NCBI GenBank assembly: GCA_029339195.1
Contig: JAPTJF010000076.1
Location: 62,001 to 126,000, forward strand
Source of the DNA: Micractinium sp. NFX-FRZ
Lineage: Eukaryota > Chlorophyta > Trebouxiophyceae > Chlorellales > Chlorellaceae
Reading direction: 5' to 3'
DNA: 64,000 nt
The notes beneath the pieces were generated by a model. That model did no database searches. It had not been told where the DNA came from and saw only the letters and a program-made list of their open reading frames with translations. Made by a program: the position numbers and the translations under genes. Shown here in pieces: positions 57,189-64,000 of the stretch. The number at the start of each line of letters is the position of its first letter. The first letter of the stretch is position 1.

Positions 57189-58412
57189 TCACTCGTTTTT
57201 GTGCGCCTCGCCCCCGCTGCCCTGCCCCTTTCCGCCTCCACCCCGGCTGGCCTTTGGCTGGCCGGATGGGAAGAGGTACGCGTTTGGGACCTCTCCCAGA
57301 AAGTACTGCGTCTCACTGACGTCACTGAAATCACCGCTCATGCTCACCTCTCCCTCATGTGCCGCCTCTGCCTCGCCCCCGCCCCGCTCTCCCACTGAGC
57401 GGGGCGTCGCCTGCTTGTCGCCGCCGCCGCCCTCCTCCCCACCGGCGCTGGCGGTGGTGCCGCTGCCGGCAGGGCTCCTGCTGCTGGCAGGTCGGCCCTC
57501 CTCATGCTGCTTGTGCAGCTCGTCCAAGTGCTCATAGTTTTCCAACACTCCAGGGGCCACCCTGAAGATGAGCGGGGGGCGGGTAGGGGAGCTTGGGGCC
57601 GTGCATGGCAAGCACGGGGGAGGGCCGGAAGGGACGAAGGGAGGGAGGGAGGGAGGGGTCTTTGGTTGGAGACGGATGATGCACCATCAGCCCGCCGGCT
57701 CATGCACGCTGCGTGGGAAACCCTGCCCTGCTCTTTCCCATGGCCACCACCTTGCCCCGGTACGACCGCGCCCTGGCCTTCACCCCACCTGGGTCAAGGC
57801 CCGCTTTGACCCACACTTGCCCTCTGTGCCCCCAGTGCTACACCATGGTCCGCCACCGCCCACCCGCTCTGCATGCTCTCTTGCATGACCCGCCCCACCA
57901 CTGGCAGCACCATCACATGTGCTGTCATGGCCCACCCACCCCGCATGCTCTCTTGCTTACCCTCACGCAGATGTATGCCCAGCCCAGCCCACCCGCCCGG
58001 CCCACACACCTACCCAGGTCTCTCGCTAAGCCCATACCCATATGCTCAGCCCACCTGGCCAGCCCACCCACCTGCCTAGGTCTCCTGGGTCGCTGGACAT
58101 TGCCTCAACGTCCGCCCTCGGACTTCCCACCCACCTGCCCAGGTCTCCTGGGTCGCTGGACATTGGCTCCACGTCCACATTGAGCAGCTTGTGGGGGTCC
58201 TGCTTGCTGCTGCTCCGCCCCCTGCCGCCACCGGCGCCGCCGCTCTTCTTGCCGGCGCTCGCGCGCTTGCTGCTGCGGAGGAGGGAGGGGCAAGGCAGAG
58301 GGTTGGGGCCCAGGCAGGTGAGCTCGAGCATCTGCCTGGTTGGAAGGGAGCAAAGGGAGGCGAGTGGCAAGGCAGCGCCGAGCGAAAGCAATCCCTCTCG
58401 GTGTGTGCCCAC
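57189..58412 (-). CDS. Unrecognised acidic, Gly/Ser-rich protein
   Basis: Two supported exons: 58412 (or from Met at 58331) to 58135, and 57561-57189. The junction is phase 2 and splits an Arg codon after DPGDLG. About 190-216 residues. It has a basic stretch KRASAGKKSGGAGGGRGRSS (nuclear-signal-like), then NVDVEPMSSDPGDLG, RVAPGVLENYEHLDELHKQH, a long low-complexity Ser/Gly/Glu region, and MSGDFSDVSETQYFLGEVPN near the end. I recognise no domain. The candidate start exon has an internal acceptor-like cgcag before the KRAS segment, so the true 5' end may lie further upstream. The intron contains tandem echoes of the exon end, which supports the exon boundary. Confidence 0.5.
58003..58182 (-). 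repeat. ~63-bp tandem echoes of the exon end in the 57189-58412 gene
   Basis: Plus-strand ctgcctaggtctcctgggtc, followed by gctggacattgcctcaacgtcc (from 58072), copies the parental exon end and donor ctgcccaggtctcctgggtc, gctggacattggctccacgtcc (from 58135), 63 bp away. A weaker third unit ctacccaggtctct lies a further 62 bp on. The middle unit keeps the donor GT and would encode the same peptide MSSDPGDLG. Confidence 0.88.
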
Positions 58413-59565
58413 TAGAATGGGCGCGCGCTACCCAGACCGAGGAAGCTCCTGTTCAGGATGCCTTCCATGTGGAGTGTCCATCTATGACTGTTACGACATT
58501 TTACACAGTAAGGCTCACCCGCTCTGCTCTCCTGTGGGCTCCTGTCCCTCCTTGCTGCCCTCGCCCCGGCGTGCCGCCGCCGCCACCACCAGAGGCACAC
58601 GCCGGCGGCGGGTGGCCAGCAGAAGGCCCTGCGGGGATTGAGGCAGCGCTGGAGTCTGAATTGAGGGAGGCAGCTGAGTATTTCGGATGGTGCCTCGTGG
58701 CCTCCCTCTACTGCCCCCTAGCGTGCCCTCCCCGCGTCCAAGGGTCCGTGCCCGACCTGAGGGCTCCGCCTGGTGCAGGCACCGGCCACTGGCAGCCTGG
58801 GCACAACTGCAACGCTGAGCATGATGATATGGATACACTGCAGAGGGGTTGGAGAAGGGTGCTTCGCCCCACCAAGTCCCCCTCTCACATCGACTGCTTT
58901 CCTCCTGCCCGCTGTATCAGCCTCCGCCCACTGCCACTGGAGCAGGTGCTTTACAGGGGGGCCAGGCAGGGGCTCACCGAGGCAGGCAAGGGGCCTTTCA
59001 AGGTGCCTCTTCAAGCAATCAATCAGCCAGAAAGGAATCTCAACAACAGAGAAACAGGATGCCGAGGGTTGAGAGAAATTGGGCGGGCTGTGCGCGTTGT
59101 ATGGGTGCGGGATGTTGTGTTGGGAGGGTGCGGGGGCGGGCAAGGAAGGGGTCATCAAATCGCGGACGAAATTGCCCGCCGGGCGCCTGATTTGGTGGCA
59201 GAGCATCCCAGGGGGCCCGAGGTCCCCAAGGGTTGGTGAAATGGGGTGGGTGAGAGAAAGAAGTGTACATGGGCAGAGGGATGAGCAGCCGGGGCGCCAT
59301 CTGAGGGAAGCATAAAACTGTGTGGGGGCTTGGGGCAACGCTCGTGGTAGGGTTTGCATGACCCGGGCGCGGCCTGGGCTGCCGGACAGGCAGCTGACCA
59401 ACTTGCGCTGTGCACAGGGCTGTGCAGAGGGCTAGGAAGCGAGGGCAAGGGAGGGCAAGGCTGCATGGAGTGGAACTGCTCTGGAGCGGGGCAGGCTCAT
59501 TGACGGGGACACCACATGGGTGGGTGTCGGCTTGGTGCACTGACGCTTGGGCAGCCACCAGCGCG
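58413..59565. other. Region between the unrecognised gene and CGLD27
   Basis: Promoter side of the 57189-58412 gene and 3' side of CGLD27. The nearest minus-strand TGTAA for CGLD27 is ttaca at 58953, about 610 bp past its stop. No coding sequence with support; an upstream exon of the neighbouring gene could hide here. Confidence 0.4.
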
Positions 59566-62500
59566 TCACTGCTGCTTGTCGAACTTTGCGCACACCTGCT
59601 CCCCGCCGGCAAACGCCTTGAAGTAGCGGTCGGAGCAGTAGCCGGGGATGCCGCCCTGCAAGGTGGGACAGCAGGCAGCGCGCACGAGAGTGAGGGTGGG
59701 GCGGCAGCGGGCAAGCGCGCGCGAAGGCAGGGTTGAGGGCGGCAGCGGGCAACCGCGCGTTAAGGCAGGGTTGAGGGCGGCAGCGGGTGCATGCCTGAAG
59801 AGGAGGGCCTGTTTTCCCTCTCCCCACCAAACAGCCGGGGATGCCGCACTTGTTTTGTTGCGGGCGGGGGGCAGCGGCAAGGGCGAGGTGGGCGTACAGG
59901 TGTGGCAGTGCTCGCCTCCTTTCCTCTCACGCTCGTGCTGCCCGCACCCTAATGCCCACCGCACACTTGCACCTCCGCCTCTCTCTCTGTCGTCATGCAC
60001 CCGCACATGCCAGCCAGCTCTTGTGCCAGGAACCAGCAGCAAACACACGCACACACCTGGGCCGCCGCCTCCCGCTCCGCCGCCTCGTCATCGTTGATCA
60101 AGTCGTTCAGGTCCTTCACATCCGGTGAGAACAGGATGCCGGTGGGGGTGATCTGGGACAGCTTGCGAGCCGACCCACGCCCTGCGGGGAGGTGCATATG
60201 GGGGGGAGGGGGAAGGTGCAGGGTGGGGCAGGGAGGCAGGCAGCAAAGGCGGCCGCCACACGGACCCTGCAAGCAGTCGAGGGCAAGCGGTCAACTGACA
60301 GCGCAATACAGCTGCTCATGAGTGCGATTGTGATGAGCCGCCGCAGGGTGCACTCTCGCCTCTGCCAGCCAGCCAGCCAGCCAGCAGCGTCATCCAGTCA
60401 GTCATACAGATCACCCGCCTTACCCACTGCAGGCGCTGTCCGGGGGTAGCTGCGGCTTCATGTTCAGGACAGGCAGGGTTTAAGGGCCCGCCACCAACAA
60501 GAGACGTCCCCCTGGCTATTAGACCCCAAGCTGCCCCTACCAATCACTCTCACCGTAGGCACCGTCGGCATCCAGCTGCGAGTTGATGAGCACGGTGAGG
60601 ATGACGGCGGTGGCGGCCAGTGCAACACCCACGCCCTGCAGCGTCGTCCTGCGGCACGATGGGGGCAGGACGGGGGAGGGGGCAGGAAGAAAGCGCTCAG
60701 GTCAGTAGCGGGCGAAGTAGACAGGACTGCGTTGCACCGCGCACGCTGGCTGCCCAGGCGCGGGATGCACCACATGGCTAGGGAGGGCAGCAGGCACGCC
60801 CGCTCACTCACCCACCCCGCCACCCCTCCCCAGCTGGCGCAAGCAAAGTGCGCCGGCAAAGTCGCCAATGCACAGGTTTCCAGCGCATCAGGCCCCCTTA
60901 TGCATCCAACCACATGTTGCATCCACATGAAGCCAACTCTGTGCTTCACACCTGAGGCGGGCCAGCACGGGCTTGACCTCGTAGGTGCCCAGCAGCCGGT
61001 CGCGTGTGAGCACCTCGGGGGGCTTCACAAACACCTGGCCGTCGTACCTGCAGAGAGAGCGGGACAAAGGAGGGAGGGACATGAAGGCTGTTTAATGTTG
61101 TGTGGTGCGACGTGGGTGAACTTTGCGGCCTCCCCGTCAGCAGGCGGTCCCATGACCCCACGCCACTCTCCTTCCAGAAAGCACACCACACAGAAACCCA
61201 TTTTCCCTGGTATCCCACAGCAGTCGCTCACCCCTCCGTCTCCTCGTACTCCAGGCTGGCGGGCGCAGCCCGCCCACACAAACACCACGCCAAAGCCCAC
61301 AAGAAAGAAGCATGGTTATATGTGTGCAGCTCACCACCCGGTCTCCTCGTACTCCAGGCTGGCCGTCAGCAGGCGGTCCCCCACGTACTTCCACCCCAGG
61401 AAGATGCGCAGGGCGGCCACGGCAACAACCAGGAGGGAGCCGGTGGAGCCAGACAGGAAGAACTCCAGGGGCTGCACCGGGGGGACAGCAAGTGTGATTG
61501 GGAAGTGTGGGTTTATAGGGTTGGATGCAAGGATTGCAGTGGTGGAACGGGGCAGCACGCGTCTCCAGGGGCTGGCAGGACAAAGTAGAAAGGCAAGTGT
61601 GGGGTTCGGGTGATATGCAAACAAGGGAGCCGGTGGAGCCCGACAGGAAGCGACTCCAGGGGCGGCACGGGGGGGCAGAATAGACAGGACACATGGTAAG
61701 CTAGGGTGGGGTGCCCAACGGGGGTTGGAATCGGGGGCTGCAGGGGGTGGAGCCCCACAGGAAGAACTCCAGGGGCTGCGGGACAGCCCAGACAGGGGAG
61801 GCGTTGTGAGTGTAGCAGGAGAGGAGGAGAGTGGCCGGCTGCCCAGCCAGCCGTGCAGCTCCTGCCCCAGCTCCTGCTGCCAGCCTTCGACCCACCCAAC
61901 AGTTTGGCACACCCAACCGGGCAACCAGCCACCATCTGCGCCCAGCCATCCGCATCCCTGACCATCTGCACCCAAGCATCCCCCCTGCTGCCCACCTGCT
62001 CCATCGGGTCGAACGTCTGCGCGGCGATGGGCCCGCCCAGCAGCAGGAAGACGCCCCCATACAACAGCCCCAGGCGCTGCGCATACTGGGGCAGCTCCAG
62101 GGTGGCCTGTGGGAAGGCGGAAATGAGAAGATGGTTGCGGCCAAGAAGCGGGGTGGTGTGGGCGCCTGGATGGCAGCTCCTGCGTGCCAGCAGCAGCAGC
62201 AGCGCATGCCGGGCACCTGCCCGAGGGCGGCCCACAAACAATGGGAGCAGGCAGCAGCCTCAAAAACACACATGCAACCCCTCGGCAGACCCTCAATGCC
62301 GCCACCTGCTCACCCAGGCCAGCAGCGGCGTGTCCTTGAGCTGCTGCAGCTCGTTGACGGGGCGCTGCTCACGGGGGACGGGCGCCTCGAGGCGGTTCAG
62401 GCCTGCGCCGCCCGCCTCCTTGCGTGCCGCTGCCGCCACCGCCAGCTGCCCCAGCCCACGCCGCTGCTGTCGCCGCGCTGAAAGCTGCTGTGGCCAGAGG

Positions 62501-62604
62501 GCAAGGCTGCTGCTGCTGGAGGCGCTAGTGTTGCTGCTGGCGCCGGTAGGCCGCAGGTGCGCGCCAGCGACCTGGCCCCAGCCCAGCTGCGCCATGGTGA
62601 TCAT
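59566..62604 (-). CDS. CGLD27: CGLD27 / Ycf36-like plastid membrane protein (DUF1230)
   Basis: Seven exons (minus): 62604-62314, 62106-61996, 61471-61335, 61047-60952, 60648-60554, 60181-60057, 59655-59566; 314 residues. A start at Met 62595 is also possible. CGLD27 is a green-lineage/diatom protein of chloroplast membranes related to plastid-encoded Ycf36 and linked to iron-deficiency responses; its biochemical role is unknown. Residues 1-~65 are a Ser/Arg/Ala transit peptide. The hallmark VPREQRPVNELQQLKDTPLL follows, then helices LLYGGVFLLLGGPIAA and LLVVAVAALRIFLGWKYVGD, the conserved LEYEETGWYDGQVFVKPPEV and YEVKPVLARLRTTLQG, and a last helix VALAATAVILTVLI. The C-terminal extension (SQITPTGILFSPD ... 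CSDRYFKAFAGGEQVC) is outside the domain. Several introns carry exon-edge echoes. Confidence 0.9.
59833..59849 (-). repeat. Echo of CGLD27 last exon start
   Basis: agccggggatgccgc recurs at 59833 from the exon at 59640, 193 bp apart. Between them lies a 41-43-bp tandem pair containing aaggcagggttgagggcggc (about 59711 and 59761). Confidence 0.7.
59950..59998 (-). repeat. Echo of CGLD27 exon 6 end
   Basis: On the minus strand the copy reads like the exon end at 60057: a His-Asp-Asp-Arg-Glu-Arg-Glu-Ala-Glu-Val-Gln frame followed by gtgtgcgg, against the parental DDEAAEREAAAQ followed by gtgtgtgc. The donors are about 92 bp apart. Confidence 0.65.
61128..61270 (-). repeat. Echoes of CGLD27 exon 3 end
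   Basis: gtctcctcgtactccaggct followed by ggc at 61238 copies the exon edge at 61341 (103 bp). gtcagcaggcggtccc at 61136 copies 61365 (229 bp). The first copy also retains a donor (ctcacc = ggtgag on the minus strand). Confidence 0.88.
61556..61792 (-). repeat. Three echoes of CGLD27 exon 3 start
   Basis: The exon 3 start (plus strand gacaggaagaactccagggg, then ctgca) recurs as ctccaggggctg at 61563, as ggagccggtggagcccgaca, ggaagcgactccaggggcgg from about 61626, and as acaggaagaactccaggggc, tgcggg from 61757. Spacings are about 90-115 bp. The third copy differs from the parent acceptor by only a few bases. Confidence 0.88.
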
Positions 62605-63481
62605 GGCAATCCAAGAGGTCGGAGGGCTGTCGCGGGTTCACGCCAAGGCGAGGCGCCGCGCTGGGAGGGCGCCTGCCCACCCAAAGTCTCCTATTCGCTG
62701 GCCTCGGCAGCCGGCCTTGCGCGCCTGCAGCGGCTTTGTGGATGTTAGCTTGCAAAATTTTGCGGTCCGAGGCCGAGGGAAGCGCCTCCCCTGGCAGGCC
62801 AGCGCGCAGCGCGGTGAGCGTGGGCGGCGGCGCAGGCACGGCGTGCGAGCCGCGGCTGTGGCATGCGCTCTTGTGCACAGCGACCTGTATGGGGAGATGC
62901 AGACACGCTGCATGTCGTCTTGAAAAGACTCGAATGTTACAGTGTATCGAAGACGGGCCACAAGGAGAGTTGGCAGCCCAGGCAAGGCAGCGTTACCGAA
63001 GCGCCATTCTCCAGGTCCCCACCGGACGTTGGTGATCAAATCGTACAGCTTTGCGGGAGGTAGGCATTATGTGGAAATGATTTAGCATGATGGAACGATT
63101 TGAAGGTCATGAGCAATCCAAACCTGAGAACACGACTGCCAGCAATCGGCGGGAAGGCAGCATGGCGCCGGCGCCTCAGCGACCGCGATAAAGCTGGACG
63201 TGATGTAGGTGGCTTCCTTGCCTCCACTGATACAAATTTGTCTGGAACAAATACATGCAATGAGCATGTTGCTGGCATGTTGTAAGAGGCTGTGTCTCAA
63301 ACGGCGGGTTCTGTTGTTCTCTGCTGGCTGGCGTGCCGTTTGTCGTCCCGCTCAGCGCGCCCGCTGTGCTGACCAAGCCTTCTTGCTCTTGCCCCGCCGC
63401 GCTTCTGCGCTTAGTGCTGCTTGCTTGCGCACCCCCTGATCGCGGTTGGCAGTGCAGAGCAGCGGTTGAAGAGTGGCAACT
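62605..63481. other. Divergent promoter region, CGLD27 / ACLB
   Basis: About 880 bp between two genes transcribed away from each other. No supported coding and no long repeat noticed. AT content rises around 63050-63110. Confidence 0.5.
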
Positions 63482-64000
63482 ATGTCTTCAGCACCGGGCT
63501 CCCCCCGCCTGCGAGGGGCGTTTGGTCACGCAGGCCAACTATTTACCAACTACACGACAGCGATATTTTACAACTGGTGTGTTCACATGGCGTGATCGCG
63601 GCTGGGTGTTCCGACAGTTCGGTTGGCCGCCGAGACCTCTCACGCGCAACGGACCAGTACCCGGGGTCCCACAATCCCACGGGAGAGGCCAGACGGGTGA
63701 ATCCAGAAAGACAGGGCAGAAACGACGACGGCGGCGGCGAGTGGGAACGGCGGCAACGCACGTGTCATCGACACCCTTTCTTTGCCCTCCCATTGCGCCC
63801 TGCAGGAAGCAGCTGCCGGTGCAGCGCATGCTGGACTTTGACTACCTCTGCGGTGGGTGGAGCAGCATGCTTGCGATTGCCGTCGTGCAGTGCCACTGTA
63901 CGACGGCAATCGTGCCTGGGTGTCCAATTTGTGCAGCAGGGCTGCATGCCCCCGCCTCTCCTTCCCACCTACCCTCGCTGCCCTCTGTCCTGCCATGAGC
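63482..64000 (+). CDS. ACLB: ATP-citrate lyase subunit B, 5' end
   Basis: Cytosolic ATP-citrate lyase makes acetyl-CoA and oxaloacetate from citrate; plants and green algae have separate A and B subunits. Exon 1 (63482-63576) encodes a short unconserved start followed by GQLFTNYTTAIFYN. Exon 2 (63806-63852) encodes KQLPVQRMLDFDYLCG. The junction is phase 2 and reads as Trp where most ACLB proteins have Tyr. This is the diagnostic N-terminus of ACLB. The gene continues beyond the right edge; the intron from 63853 runs to at least the window end. Confidence 0.87.
63874..63912. repeat. 39-bp near-perfect palindrome in ACLB intron 2
   Basis: cgattgccgtcgt, g, cagtg, c, cactg, t, acgacggcaatcg: a 19-bp stem with one G-T pair around a single central base. 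Confidence 0.93.

Noticed and set aside
58718..59401. 227-codon minus-strand open frame
   Set aside because: Low-complexity Pro/His/Ser composition, no splice-consistent partners and no recognised motif. Treated as chance in GC-rich spacer.

Overview
The window is nuclear DNA of a GC-rich green alga. Every gene is split by many short GT-AG introns, and TGTAA poly(A) signals follow several stop codons. The gene set (plastid-type ketol-acid reductoisomerase, CGLD27/Ycf36, ATP-citrate lyase subunit B, a CRTISO-like plastid flavoprotein) is that of the green lineage. Compactness, GC content and lineage-specific multigene families point to a trebouxiophyte of the Chlorella/Micractinium type. That placement is inference.

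Layout, left to right. 268-1722 (+): last five exons of ketol-acid reductoisomerase. 2266-6659 (+): a large helical protein ending in a MYND zinc finger. 7785-19169 (+): a 29-exon half-size ABCA transporter, rebuilt here as one open frame of about 1,215 residues. 19483-31097 (+): three tandem paralogues of an unrecognised multi-spanning membrane protein plus a frameshifted 3' fragment, with a secreted cysteine-rich protein gene (25450-28232, -) inside the array. 31706-34427 (+): a crotonase-fold enzyme. 35053-37019 (+): a BTB/POZ protein, convergent with a plastid CRTISO-like FAD enzyme (38022-42996, -). 43780-48614 and 49322-53277 (+): tandem FAD monooxygenase-like paralogues; the second has lost two exons and is probably a pseudogene. 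54107-56593 (+): an F-box/LRR protein. 57189-58412 (-): an unrecognised acidic, Gly/Ser-rich protein. 59566-62604 (-): CGLD27. 63482 to the right edge (+): the start of ACLB, divergent from CGLD27.

The most unusual signal is not a gene. Many introns, in at least six unrelated genes on both strands, carry one or more decayed tandem copies of the adjacent exon edge together with its splice site. They are usually about 60-125 bp (sometimes about 200 bp) from the parent. Some keep working-looking splice sites; in the ABCA gene two copies look like 36-nt in-frame cassette exons. Exact 20-bp tandem duplications elsewhere in the window look like young products of a similar process. I call these exon-edge echoes and list them one by one.

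Gene models were built by hand from reading frame, GT/GC donors, AG acceptors and matching intron phase. The coding sum is a multiple of three in every complete model. Start codons and a few donors remain uncertain and are flagged. No searches could be run.
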